Positions 31,782-40,430 of a DNA stretch of 64,000 nt are shown here, piece after piece. The first letter of the stretch is position 1. Every line of letters begins with the position of its first letter. The notes below the pieces were generated by a model, which was given only the letters and a program-made list of their open reading frames with translations, was not told the DNA's origin and searched no databases. The stretch spans positions 496,001-560,000 of the forward strand of contig NZ_JAMTCR010000006.1 of the NCBI RefSeq assembly GCF_024171945.1, written 5' to 3'. Both the position numbers and the translations under genes were made by a program. This DNA is from Actinokineospora globicatena. GTDB taxonomy: Bacteria; Actinomycetota; Actinomycetes; Mycobacteriales; Pseudonocardiaceae.

Positions 31782-32804
31782 GTGGTGACCGACGACCCGA
31801 GAGCCGACGGCAGGCGGACGATCACGTACGTGTTCCCGATCTACAACGAGGCCGGGAACATCGATCTGTTGCACCGCACGGTGACTGAGGTCACCAACGC
31901 GCTCACCGACCGTTACGACGTCACGTTCATCTACGTCGACGACGGCAGCAAGGACGACTCGCTGGCGCACCTGCACGCGGTGGCCGACGCCGACCCGCGG
32001 GTGACGGTGATCGAGCTGGCGCGCAACTTCGGCCACCAGATGGCGGTCACCGCCGGGCTGGACGCCGCGGACGCCGACGCCGTGATCATCATGGACAGCG
32101 ACATGCAGGACCCGCCCCGGGTCAGCCTGGAGCTGGTGGAGAAGTGGGAGCAGGGCTACGAGGTCGTCTACGCCCAGCGCCGCTCCCGGCAGGACTCGCC
32201 GTTCAAGAAGTTCACCGCGAGCGCGTTCTACTGGTTCCTGCGCAAGGTCGCCTCGATCGACATCCCGCCCAACACCGGTGACTTCCGGCTGGTCGACCGC
32301 AAGGTGGTCGACGAGCTGCGCCGCTTCCGCGAGCGCGACCGCTTCCTGCGCGGCCTGGTCAGCTCGATCGGCTTCCGCCAGACCGGCGTGCTCTTCGACC
32401 GCGACGAGCGGCACGCGGGCGTCACCGGCTACCCGCTGAGCAAGATGCTGCGCTTCGCCGCCGACGGCATCCTCGGCTTCTCCGTCGCCCCGCTGCGGCT
32501 GATCAGCCGGATGGGCTACCTGATCTCGTTCCTGAGCTTCCTCGGCATCCTCTACGTCGCGGGCGTGAAGCTGTTCGCGCCGGAGACCGCGGTGCCGGGC
32601 TGGGCGTTCATCACCGTCGGCATGTTCTTCCTCGGCGGCATCCAGATCAGCATGCTCGGCGTGCTGGGCAGCTACATCGGCCGCACGTACGCGCAGTCGC
32701 AGGGCCGCCCGCTCTACACGGTCAACTCGGTGCGCACCGGCCTGCGCGGACCGGTGCGCACCCGGCTGCCGGAGAACCTGGTCCACGGAAGCTACGTGCC
32801 GTGA
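31782..32804 (+). CDS. GT2 polyprenyl-phosphate glycosyltransferase
   Basis: 340-aa membrane-anchored glycosyltransferase. The GT-A domain has YVFPIYNEAGNI, FIYVDDGSKDDS and the metal-binding MDSDMQDPP, with NTGDFRLVDRKVVDELR as acceptor motif. Two C-terminal helices (YLISFLSFLGILYVAGVKLF and WAFITVGMFFLGGIQISMLG) end with GSYIGRTYAQSQGRPLY, typical of GtrB/dolichol-phosphate mannose synthase-like proteins. It moves a sugar from a nucleotide to polyprenyl phosphate at the inner leaflet. The start is GTG 31782 behind AAAGGA. It overlaps the GtrA gene by GTGA. Confidence 0.92.
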   Translation: MVTDDPRADGRRTITYVFPIYNEAGNIDLLHRTVTEVTNALTDRYDVTFIYVDDGSKDDSLAHLHAVADADPRVTVIELARNFGHQMAVTAGLDAADADAVIIMDSDMQDPPRVSLELVEKWEQGYEVVYAQRRSRQDSPFKKFTASAFYWFLRKVASIDIPPNTGDFRLVDRKVVDELRRFRERDRFLRGLVSSIGFRQTGVLFDRDERHAGVTGYPLSKMLRFAADGILGFSVAPLRLISRMGYLISFLSFLGILYVAGVKLFAPETAVPGWAFITVGMFFLGGIQISMLGVLGSYIGRTYAQSQGRPLYTVNSVRTGLRGPVRTRLPENLVHGSYVP

Positions 32805-33214
32805 GAGCGGGGCTCGCCACCAAGCTGCGGTTCGGCCTGGTCGGCATCGTGAACACGCTCATCGACCTGGTCGGCTACACCCTGCTGACGCTCGCAGGCG
32901 CGCCGCTGCTGGTGGCGAACACGGTGTCCACCTCGGCCGGGATGCTGTGCAGCTTCACCCTGAACCGCTCGTTCACCTTCCGCGCCACCTCGGGGGACGC
33001 CCGCGCCCAGGCGCTGCTGTTCTTCCTGGTCACCGCGTTCGGCCTGTGGGTCGTGCAGCCCATCGTCATCACCCTGGTCTCCGGCCCGTTCGACGGCGCC
33101 CCCGCGCTCGTCGCCACCGCCGGGCCCAAGCTCGTGGCCCTGGTGTTCGGCCTGGCCTGGAACTACGTCCTGTACAGCAGGGTCGTCTTCAGATCGAAGG
33201 AAGCAACTCCATGA
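32801..33214 (+). CDS. GtrA-family flippase-like protein
   Basis: 137-aa protein with four membrane helices: KLRFGLVGIVNTLIDLVGYT, LLVANTVSTSAGMLCSFTLN, LLFFLVTAFGLWVVQPIVIT and KLVALVFGLAWNYVLYSRVV. The NRSFTFR motif after helix 2 is the GtrA hallmark. GtrA proteins are thought to flip polyprenyl-linked sugars across the membrane. The gene overlaps the preceding glycosyltransferase and the following mannosyltransferase by 4 bases each, fixing a three-step make-flip-transfer operon. Confidence 0.92.
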   Translation: MRAGLATKLRFGLVGIVNTLIDLVGYTLLTLAGAPLLVANTVSTSAGMLCSFTLNRSFTFRATSGDARAQALLFFLVTAFGLWVVQPIVITLVSGPFDGAPALVATAGPKLVALVFGLAWNYVLYSRVVFRSKEATP

Positions 33215-34473
33215 CCGACGTGACGACCGCCCCGTCGCAGGCCGCCGCGCCGACCACCGAACCCGAGCGGGCCCCGTCGCGGCTGCGCGCGTTCGCCGCC
33301 TCGGACTGGGCCCGCACACTGGTCATCGTGCTCGCCTGGCACGCCGTGCTCACCGCCGTGGCGATCCTGTTCCAGGGCACGATCCCGCTCAGCGAGGGGT
33401 ACCCGACCAGGCTGCTGGGCCCCGAGCCCAGCCTGCTGTCGCACACCACCCGGTGGGACGGCGAGGCGTACTACATGATCCTGCACGGCGCCTACAGCGA
33501 CCCGGCGACGGCGTGGTCACCGGCGTTCTACCCGTTCTTCCCGTTCTGCGTGTGGCTGGTCCAGACCATCACGTTCGGCAAGGTCGGCTTCCTGGCCGCG
33601 GGCATGCTGGTCAACCTGGTCGCCTCCTGGCTCGCGGTCACCGCGCTGCTCAAGATCGCCCGGCACTTCCTGGCAGGCGAGCGCGGCGCGTGGCTGGTGG
33701 TCGCCGCGTACCTCACCGCCCCCACCGCGTTCTTCCTGCACGTCTTCTACACCGAGGCGGTCTTCTGCGCCCTGGGCTTCTGGGCGTTCCTGTTCGCCCT
33801 GCGCAGGCAGTGGGTGTGGATGGGCCTGGTCCTGATGCCGCTCACCGCCACCCGCATCACCGCCGTCCTCTTCGTCGGCCTGTGCTTCCTGGAGTTCTGG
33901 CGCTCCCGCGACTGGCGGCTGCGCGGACTGCTCTCGTGGCACCTGCTGTGGTTCCCGGCGTCCCTGGCGGGCTTCGCCGCGTACACGGTGCTGCTGAAGA
34001 TCATGACCGGCGACCCGCTGGCGATGTTCCACGCCTACGAGCACGCGAAGTCCTGGGCGTACCACGTCACGAACCCGAACTTCATCGGCACGTTCCTCGA
34101 CGAGGTGGGCATCTCCTGGGACGCCCTGGCGACCCGGATGCCGACCAACTGGCAGCTGCTGTCCCACGTCCTGCCGGTCGTGGGCCTCGTCGTGCTCGCG
34201 GCCTGCTCGGTGTACCTGTTCGTCGCCCTGCGCAAGGACGGCCTGCCCCTGGCCCTGTTCGGCCTGGCCAGCTTCGCGATGTTCACCTTCAACAGCAACG
34301 TGGTGTCCGTCCACCGCTACCTGCTGCCGTGCGTGGTCATCTACATCGCACTCGTCCTCGCCGCCCAACGCCACCGCGTACTCAGGCCCGCCCTGCACAT
34401 CTACCTCTACGCCACCACAGTCGTCCAGGCGATGATCTACCTCCTGTTCGTAGCGGGCTACTGGGCAGGCTGA
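33211..34473 (+). CDS. PIG-V-like membrane mannosyltransferase
   Basis: 420-aa polytopic protein with about nine membrane segments. After a polar N-terminus and the first helix, the lumenal motif HTTRWDGEAYYMILHGAY with WSPAFYPFFPF is diagnostic of PIG-V/GPI mannosyltransferase-II-like GT-C enzymes, whose acidic residue in RWDG is catalytic. HVFYTEAVFCALGFWAF is also conserved. It probably transfers mannose from polyprenyl-phosphate mannose to an external lipid or protein. ATG 33211 overlaps the GtrA stop (ATGA). It is the last gene of the operon. Confidence 0.88.
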   Translation: MTDVTTAPSQAAAPTTEPERAPSRLRAFAASDWARTLVIVLAWHAVLTAVAILFQGTIPLSEGYPTRLLGPEPSLLSHTTRWDGEAYYMILHGAYSDPATAWSPAFYPFFPFCVWLVQTITFGKVGFLAAGMLVNLVASWLAVTALLKIARHFLAGERGAWLVVAAYLTAPTAFFLHVFYTEAVFCALGFWAFLFALRRQWVWMGLVLMPLTATRITAVLFVGLCFLEFWRSRDWRLRGLLSWHLLWFPASLAGFAAYTVLLKIMTGDPLAMFHAYEHAKSWAYHVTNPNFIGTFLDEVGISWDALATRMPTNWQLLSHVLPVVGLVVLAACSVYLFVALRKDGLPLALFGLASFAMFTFNSNVVSVHRYLLPCVVIYIALVLAAQRHRVLRPALHIYLYATTVVQAMIYLLFVAGYWAG

Positions 34474-34545
34474 CCCCTGCGACCCCACGCCCGGAAGCCG
34501 CGCCGGTCGCAGGCGTCAGCTGGACTCCTGCCTTTCGCGCCTCGG

Positions 34546-34684
34546 CCACCGCTCGCCCGAGCTGCGCCACCCCCGCCCGGCCACCGCTCGCCCGACCACC
34601 GGTCCGCCCGAGCTGCCGTGACCGCGCCCGGCCACCGGTCTGCCCGGGCTGCGGCGACCGCGCCCGACCACCGTTCGACCTGAG
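34546..34684. repeat. degenerate 36-bp tandem repeat
   Basis: Units begin at CCACCG: 34546-34580 (35 bp), 34581-34595 (truncated), 34596-34631 and 34632-34667 (36 bp each, about 30 of 36 identical), and a partial unit at 34668-34684. The core is GCCCGAGCTGC. It runs straight into the 131-bp dispersed repeat. No gene uses it. Confidence 0.75.
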
Positions 34685-34813
34685 TTGTCCACAACCCCTC
34701 TGTCCATCCACAGGCCAGCCGCGCCCCTCTTGACAAACCGCCGTTTTCGCTAGGCTCGAACGTGGGACCTCAGACCCCGGGAGGGTGGGCCCCACCACGC
34801 GAGTTGATCATGG
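34683..34813 (+). repeat. 131-bp dispersed repeat, copy 1
   Basis: 123 of 131 bases match copy 2 (47116-47246), with no gaps, and the last 64 bases before the ATGG differ at one position. It contains TTGTCCACA (34685-34693, the actinobacterial DnaA-box form), a second ATCCACAGG, TTGACA (34730-34735), TAGGCT (34751-34756, spacer only 15) and the inverted repeat GGTGGGCCCCACC. It ends at ATGG, after which the two copies share nothing. It may be a mobile promoter-like or non-coding RNA element. Confidence 0.9.
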
Positions 34814-35160
34814 CCGGGCGGGCCGTCGGCGGGGCTGGGTGGGGCTGGGCGGAGGTCACGATCCGCTCACGGGCCTCGGCGCGACACCCGGCGGCCTCGG
34901 TGCGGCACCCAGTGGTTGGCGGCCACGGTGGGCCCGTCGTGCCCAAGCACGGCCGCTGTGGTCCGTGCTGAAGCGGTTTGCCGCCGCTGCTCAGGCCGGA
35001 GCTCAGCCCTGCCGCTGCCCGAGGCGTGGCTTGACCACGTCGCCCAAGGCGGGGCGCTTGGTCCCGATGCTGCCTGAGTCGGAACGCACGACCCCGCCGC
35101 GCCACGGGATGACGTAGGCCTCAGCTTCCAGCAGGCCAAGCCCGGCGGTGTAGGCCGAAG
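34814..35160. other. non-coding gap
   Basis: No supported gene. A short open frame from the ATG at 34810 gives a 54-residue Gly/Arg-rich peptide without recognisable character. A minus-strand open frame reading through 35006-35160 has no start codon. Confidence 0.6.
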
Positions 35161-35192
35161 GGCGACCCGCGCCCGAGTGGGCGCGGGTCGCC
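35161..35192 (-). terminator. terminator of secreted repeat protein gene
   Basis: Perfect 14-bp stem GGCGACCCGCGCCC / GGGCGCGGGTCGCC with loop GAGT, 7 bases after the minus-strand stop at 35199. Confidence 0.9.
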
Positions 35193-35198
35193 GGGGGG

Positions 35199-35534
35199 CT
35201 AGCGGGCGCAGCGCCAGGAGTAGGCGTTGCGCGCGTCGAGCAGGACGGAGAACGCGTTGGCGCTGTACTGCCTGCGGCAGGCGTCGTTCATGTCCACGCC
35301 GTAGTCGATGCCGGTGTAGGGCGAGTGGCAGCGCCAGGAGTACGCGTTGCCCGGGTCGAGCAGGCGGGCCTGCAGCGGGCGCCACTCCTGCACCGCGCAC
35401 TGGCGGCTCACGTCGATGCCGCCGATGATGGTGGCCGCCGAGGCCGGGGCGGCGGTGGCGACCGCGATGCCGCCCAAGCCGACCGTGGCCGCCGCGACGA
35501 GCGCGGCGCGGGCCGTTCGCTTCCCGAGTCCCAT
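35199..35534 (-). CDS. small secreted protein with two Cys repeats
   Basis: 111-aa exported protein of unknown function. A signal peptide (ARAALVAAATVGLGGIAVAT, cleavage near ASA-AT) is followed by two tandem copies of a module of about 32 residues: GIDVSRQC, then NAYSWRC; and GVDMNDAC, then NAYSWRC. Each copy has two cysteines, so one disulfide per module or cross-links are likely. It resembles small secreted proteins widespread in Streptomyces and relatives. ATG 35532-35534 follows GGGAG. The gene is divergent from the nSTAND-WD40 gene and has its own terminator. Confidence 0.82.
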   Translation of the reverse strand: MGLGKRTARAALVAAATVGLGGIAVATAAPASAATIIGGIDVSRQCAVQEWRPLQARLLDPGNAYSWRCHSPYTGIDYGVDMNDACRRQYSANAFSVLLDARNAYSWRCAR

Positions 35535-35782
35535 GTCTTCTCCCTGCGTTGGCGGGCAACGGTTTCGCCCGGTGCCACCAGCAGACCGCCGGGTGGCCGG
35601 TCGCGGAACCCCGCCGGGGGACTCCCGGACAAGCCCGGACGGCCCAGCCGGTCGCGGACCCGGTGACACGCTCCGTGTGCTCGTACCCGATCCGCGCCGG
35701 TCATTCAGGTTGTCCGGACGGTTCCGGACGCACAGCGCCCCCGCGCCCCGCATCATCTGGACAGCCGAGGGAAAGGGGCGCG

Positions 35783-38700
35783 GTGACCGATCCCGACGAC
35801 ATCGAGGACGCGGCGAGCTTCGGGGCCGCACTGACCGAATTGCGCGACCGCGCGGGTTTGACGGTGCGGCAGGTGGCGGCGAAGGCAGGTCTGCCCCGCA
35901 CCACAGCGGGCGACTACTTCTCCGGGAAAGCCGTGCCCAGCAACGCTTCCGCCGCCGCGCTGCCCGCGATCCTGCGGTGCTGCGGAATCTCCGACGCCGG
36001 ACTGCTCGACGCGTGGGAGCGGGCGCGCGTCCGGGTCCGCCGGGTTCCCGGACCGGCCCCGCTCGACGTCCCCGCCCCGTACCGGGGGCTCGCGCCGTTC
36101 CGCATGGAGGACGCCGAGTGGTACCACGGCCGGGCCGACCTGGTCGCGGCGACGGTCGACGCGGTGCGCGGCGCGCTGGGCTCGGGGAGTCCGCTGGTGG
36201 TGGTCGGGCCGTCCGGCGCGGGCAAGTCGTCCCTGGTCCGAGCGGGGGTCATGCCCGCGCTGGCCGACTGGGACCAGCGGCTGACCACACCCGGTGGGCA
36301 CCCCCTGCCCCGCCCCGGGACCGGTCCGATGCTCGTCGTGGTCGACCAGGCCGAGGAGCTGTTCACCGTCGCGGAGCAGGCGGACTACCTCGACGCCGTC
36401 GCCGAGTTGGCCGCCGCGGACTCGGTGGTCGTCGTGCTGGTGCTGCGGTCGGACTTCTACGAGACCGCGCTGCGCCACCCCGTGCTCGCCGAGGCGTTGG
36501 GCCGCCGGACCGTCGTGGTCGGACCGCTGTCGGACGAGGGGCTGCGGGAGGCGATCCTGCTGCCTGCGCGCACCGCCCGGCTCACCGTGGAGGACGGCCT
36601 GGTCGAGGTGCTGCTGCGCGACTTCCGGCCCGCGGAGACCGGGTCGCTGCCGCTGCTGTCGCACGCGCTGCTGGCCACCTGGCACAGCGGCAACCGGCGC
36701 GCCCTCACCATCGCCGCCTACCAGGCGACCGGCGGGGTCGCGCACGCTGTCGAACAGTCCGCCGAGGCTGTCTACGCCGCGTTGGACGACGAGCGGCGGC
36801 ACGCGGCGCGGACCCTGTTCCTGCGCCTGGTGCACCACGCGGACGCCGGACCCGCGACCCGGCGCACCGTCGCGCGCGCCGAACTGCCCGACCGCGCGGC
36901 GGAGGTGCTCGACGACTTCGTCGGGCAGCGCCTGATCACCGTCGACGGCGACCGGGTGCACATCAGCCACGAGGTCCTGGTGCTCGCCTGGTCCCGGTTG
37001 CAAGGCTGGCTCGACGCCGACCGCGAGTCCCTGCGCCTGCAGCGTGGCTTGCGCGCGGCGGCGGCCGGATGGGTCGACAGCGGCCGGGATCCGGGAGGTC
37101 TCCACCGGGGCGCGGTGCTGGCGGCGGCGCGAGAGGCCGTGGACGTGACCGAGCTCAACGCCGTCGAGCGGGAGTTCCTCGCCGCGAGCACTGCCGAGCA
37201 GGACTCGATCCGGCTGGCCGAGCGCCGACGGGTGCGGGTGCTGCGCCGGTGGGTCGCCTGCCTGGTGGTGATGAGCCTGGTCGCCCTGGGTCTGGTGGTG
37301 CTGGTGCTCCGGCAGCGCGCGGACGCCCTCGCCGAACGTGACCTGGCCATCTCCCGGCAGATGGCGCTGCGAGCCGCGGACCTGCGAGCGACCGACCCCG
37401 CTCCGGCCGCCCGGCTGGCGTTGGCCGCGTACCGGATCGCGCCGACGGCGGAGGCCCGGTCCGCCTTGCTGACCGCGGCGGCGGGACCGGTGGTCGGGCG
37501 GGTCCGCGCATCGCCGGGCACCTTGGCGGCCGCGACCAACGGCACTGGAGAAGTGTTAGTCACCGGCGACATCGCCGGGTTCGTGCGGGTGTGGCGGGTC
37601 GGCGACGGCGGGCACCTCCGGCTCGTGGGCGAGCCCGTGGCGGTGTCCGCGGTGGGCATCTTCGCGGTGGCGGTCGACCCGGGCGGGCGGTTCGCCGCGA
37701 TCACCGGAGCCGACCGGCGGGTGCACCTGCTCGACCTCGCCGACCCGGCACGACCGGTGCCCGACGCGTTCGCTGACCTGGGCGGAACCGGCTTCGCGCT
37801 CGAGTTCTCCGCCGATGGCGGCTCGCTCGCGGTGGCGGGCAAGAGCGGCGTCAGGGTGTGGCGACGGGACGCCGCGCCGGTGGTTCTGACGGAGGACGCG
37901 GACTTCAAGGCGGTCGCGTTCCACCCCGACGGTCGGACAGTGGTCGCGGGAAGCGCCGATCGCACGGTGCGCGGGTGGCGGGACGGGGTCGAGTTCGGCG
38001 CGGAGTTCCCCCGGCTGGGTGCCGCGGTCAACGGTCTGACCTTCAGCCGGGACGGCGCGCGACTCGCGGTGGCGACCGGTGACCGGATCCCGACGCTGTG
38101 GGACACCACCGATCTGACCCGTCCGGTCCGCCTGCCGGACCCGGTCACCGGGTTCACCGGCCCGGTTTACGCGGTCCGCATCTCCGCCGACGGCTGTGGT
38201 CTGGCCGCGAGCGGCAGCGACGGCACGGTCCGGCTGGCCGACCTGTGCGCGGGCAGGCCAGCCGTCGTGCTGCCGCACCCGTCACCGGTGACCGAGGCGC
38301 TCTACCTGCCGGACGGTCGGGTGGTCAGCGCGGCGGCGGACGGGCACGTCCGGCTGTGGTCACCGCCCGGGGCCGTGATCACCGGGACGCCGGGCCCGGT
38401 GGCGGCGCTCGCGTTCGACCAGGCGGGCGCGCTCATGGTCTCGGCGGGTGACGTGGGTGTGTCCGACGGCGGCGTCCGGTGGTGGGACGTCCGTGACCTG
38501 GCGCGACCGGTGGCAGGCGGTCCGATCGTGGGCGAACCGGGCCCCACCATGCCGACAGGGGTTTCCGCGCTCAGCCCGGATGGCCGGTTGCTCGCCGTGG
38601 CCCGGGCGGATGGCGTGAGCGAGGTGTGGGCGGGGGACACCCCGATCGGGCCGCCGCTGCGCGGCACCGAGGGAACCGTGGAGTCGATGGCCTTCACGCC

Positions 38701-39406
38701 GGACTCGCGCACGTTGGCCATCGCGGGGGAGGACCACAAGATCCACCTGTGGGACCTGCGCACCCCGTCGCGGCCCCGGCTGTCCGCGGTGCTGACGGGG
38801 CCTGCGAACATCGTGCTCGCCGTGGCGGTGAGTCCCGACGGCACCCGGCTCGCGGCGGGCAGCGTGGACAACCAGGTCTACCTGTGGGACATCGCCGATC
38901 CGGAGAAACCTGTTCTCCGCCAACGGATCTCGGGGCACACCGACTACGTGTACGGGGTCGCGTTCGGTCTGGGCGGGCGGGTTCTCGCGACCGGAGGCGC
39001 GGACAAGACCGTCCGCCTGTGGGACGTCAGCGGTGACCAGGTCGCGCCGATCGGTGACCCGCTGACCGGGCCGGACAACCGGGTGTACTCGCTCGCCTTC
39101 GTCGGGTCCGTGCTGGCCGCGGCGAGCACGGACAAGACCGTGCGGATCTGGACCGTGGCCGATCCGGCGAAACCGGTGCCGTTCGCCACGTTGCCCACGT
39201 CGGCGGCGGTCTACGCGGTCGCCATCAGCGCAGACGGGCGGACGGTCGCGGCGGGCGGGGCGGGCAAGGAGGTCCGGTTGTGGGAGTTGGACTCCGATGC
39301 CGCGGGTCGCCGGGTCTGCGCCAGCGCCGACGTCGGGATGACCGAGGCGGAGTGGGCCCGGCTGATCCCTGATCTTGGCTACCGGGACCCGTGTGACGGC
39401 CGGTGA
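35783..39406 (+). CDS. HTH-nSTAND1-WD40 signalling protein
   Basis: 1207-aa multidomain protein. Residues about 12-65 form an Xre-like HTH (ELRDRAGLTVRQVAAKAGLP). The nSTAND1 NTPase begins PYRGLAPFRMEDAEWYHGR, with Walker A GPSGAGKSS at about 142-150 and Walker B MLVVVDQAEELF at about 182-193. The spacing between them is about 40 residues, shorter than usual, because the loop after LVRAGVMPAL is trimmed. A membrane helix (VACLVVMSLVALGLVVLVL) lies near 490-511. A beta-propeller region of some 12-14 WD40-like repeats fills the rest to the typical end EWARLIPDLGYRDPC. GTG 35783 follows GAAAGGGG. Such proteins act as ATP-gated sensors in signalling or conflict systems. No effector domain or adjacent nuclease is seen. 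Confidence 0.9.
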   Translation: MTDPDDIEDAASFGAALTELRDRAGLTVRQVAAKAGLPRTTAGDYFSGKAVPSNASAAALPAILRCCGISDAGLLDAWERARVRVRRVPGPAPLDVPAPYRGLAPFRMEDAEWYHGRADLVAATVDAVRGALGSGSPLVVVGPSGAGKSSLVRAGVMPALADWDQRLTTPGGHPLPRPGTGPMLVVVDQAEELFTVAEQADYLDAVAELAAADSVVVVLVLRSDFYETALRHPVLAEALGRRTVVVGPLSDEGLREAILLPARTARLTVEDGLVEVLLRDFRPAETGSLPLLSHALLATWHSGNRRALTIAAYQATGGVAHAVEQSAEAVYAALDDERRHAARTLFLRLVHHADAGPATRRTVARAELPDRAAEVLDDFVGQRLITVDGDRVHISHEVLVLAWSRLQGWLDADRESLRLQRGLRAAAAGWVDSGRDPGGLHRGAVLAAAREAVDVTELNAVEREFLAASTAEQDSIRLAERRRVRVLRRWVACLVVMSLVALGLVVLVLRQRADALAERDLAISRQMALRAADLRATDPAPAARLALAAYRIAPTAEARSALLTAAAGPVVGRVRASPGTLAAATNGTGEVLVTGDIAGFVRVWRVGDGGHLRLVGEPVAVSAVGIFAVAVDPGGRFAAITGADRRVHLLDLADPARPVPDAFADLGGTGFALEFSADGGSLAVAGKSGVRVWRRDAAPVVLTEDADFKAVAFHPDGRTVVAGSADRTVRGWRDGVEFGAEFPRLGAAVNGLTFSRDGARLAVATGDRIPTLWDTTDLTRPVRLPDPVTGFTGPVYAVRISADGCGLAASGSDGTVRLADLCAGRPAVVLPHPSPVTEALYLPDGRVVSAAADGHVRLWSPPGAVITGTPGPVAALAFDQAGALMVSAGDVGVSDGGVRWWDVRDLARPVAGGPIVGEPGPTMPTGVSALSPDGRLLAVARADGVSEVWAGDTPIGPPLRGTEGTVESMAFTPDSRTLAIAGEDHKIHLWDLRTPSRPRLSAVLTGPANIVLAVAVSPDGTRLAAGSVDNQVYLWDIADPEKPVLRQRISGHTDYVYGVAFGLGGRVLATGGADKTVRLWDVSGDQVAPIGDPLTGPDNRVYSLAFVGSVLAAASTDKTVRIWTVADPAKPVPFATLPTSAAVYAVAISADGRTVAAGGAGKEVRLWELDSDAAGRRVCASADVGMTEAEWARLIPDLGYRDPCDGR

Positions 39407-39458
39407 GGTCCATTGCGGACTGTTAGGGTGCTGGGCAGTCGGGGGTTGATGGAGGGTC

Positions 39459-40424
39459 ATGGGTTTCGCGGTGCTCGCGGTGGTGGCGTTGGGGGTTTTC
39501 GGGTATCGCGTGTGGCGGGAGCCTCGGCGGCTGGGGAACGCGGTGTGGCTCGGGGTGGCGGGGGTGCTCGCCGGGTTGTGGTTGGTGGTGGGGCTTTCCG
39601 ATGACGTGGTGATCGTCGGGTTCGTGGTGGTGGGTGGGGTTGTCGCGCTGGTGTTGCCCGCGGCGCTGATCGCCAATGGTGTGCTGATGGTGCGGCGGGA
39701 AGGTCGCACCCTGGGGAACCTGTTGTCGCTGCTGGCGGGTCTGGCGATGGTGGGGCTCGGCGGGGTGACGGCGGCCGTGCTCGGGTTCGACAGCTCGCGG
39801 TGGTTGGTCGCGGCGGTGGGGTCGCTGGTGTTCGTGGCGGGGTACCTGGCGTTCCTGTTCGGCGCGCTGCTCGTGTACTCCGTGCTGTACGGCCGGATCG
39901 GGCGGGACAGGCGGGCGGACGCGATCATCGTGCTCGGCGCCGGCCTCAACGGGTCCAGCGTGCCGCCGCTGCTCGCGCACCGCCTCGACCGCGCGGTGCA
40001 ATGCCTCCAGGAGGACGCGGTCCTGGTGGTCTCCGGCGGCCAGGGCACCGACGAGGACCTCTCCGAGGCCGAGGCGATGGCCCGCTACCTGCGCGACCAA
40101 GGCGTGCCCGACGAGCGGATCCTGGTGGAGGACAAGGCGACCACCACCGAGGAGAACCTGCGCAACAGCATGGCCCTGCTCGCCGACACCCCGGGCACCG
40201 TTCTCGCGGTCACCAACAACTACCACGTCTTCCGGACCGCGGTCCTGGCCCGCCGCCTCCGCCTGCCCCTCGACGTCGTCGGCGCCCACACCGCGCCCTA
40301 CTTCGTCCCCAGCGCCTTCCTCCGCGAGTTCGTCGCCCTGCTCGCCCAGTACCGCCGCACCAACGCCGCCCTCATCGTCCTGCTGGCCGCGCTTCCCTTT
40401 GTTCTCACGGCTCTGGCAGGCTGA
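39459..40424 (+). CDS. YdcF/ElyC-family membrane protein
   Basis: 321-aa protein. Five or so N-terminal helices (to about residue 145) precede a cytoplasmic or outer DUF218 domain with DAIIVLGAGLNGSSVPPLLA, LVVSGGQGTDEDLSEAEAMA, ILVEDKATTTEENLRNS and VTNNYHVFRTAVLARRL, then a last helix at the end. These are the complete YdcF/SanA/ElyC motifs. ElyC and SanA affect envelope integrity and peptidoglycan assembly. The ATG is 52 bases after the nSTAND-WD40 gene, in the same direction; co-transcription is possible. Confidence 0.92.
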   Translation: MGFAVLAVVALGVFGYRVWREPRRLGNAVWLGVAGVLAGLWLVVGLSDDVVIVGFVVVGGVVALVLPAALIANGVLMVRREGRTLGNLLSLLAGLAMVGLGGVTAAVLGFDSSRWLVAAVGSLVFVAGYLAFLFGALLVYSVLYGRIGRDRRADAIIVLGAGLNGSSVPPLLAHRLDRAVQCLQEDAVLVVSGGQGTDEDLSEAEAMARYLRDQGVPDERILVEDKATTTEENLRNSMALLADTPGTVLAVTNNYHVFRTAVLARRLRLPLDVVGAHTAPYFVPSAFLREFVALLAQYRRTNAALIVLLAALPFVLTALAG

Positions 40425-40430
40425 CCTCCG

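Noticed and set aside
34730..34800. tRNA-like GTTCGAGCC (minus strand) within the 131-bp repeat
   Set aside because: The flanking bases do not form a T stem or acceptor stem, so no tRNA or tRNA fragment can be supported.
35006..35160. Minus-strand open frame (LEAEAYVIPWRGGVV and following) upstream of 35003
   Set aside because: It has no start codon, passes through the terminator hairpin at 35161-35192 and resembles no known protein.
35783..39406. nSTAND-WD40 gene as a complete antiphage system
   Set aside because: No nuclease, NADase, TIR, protease or other effector domain and no partner gene typical of Avs-like systems is visible. Only a sensor architecture can be supported.
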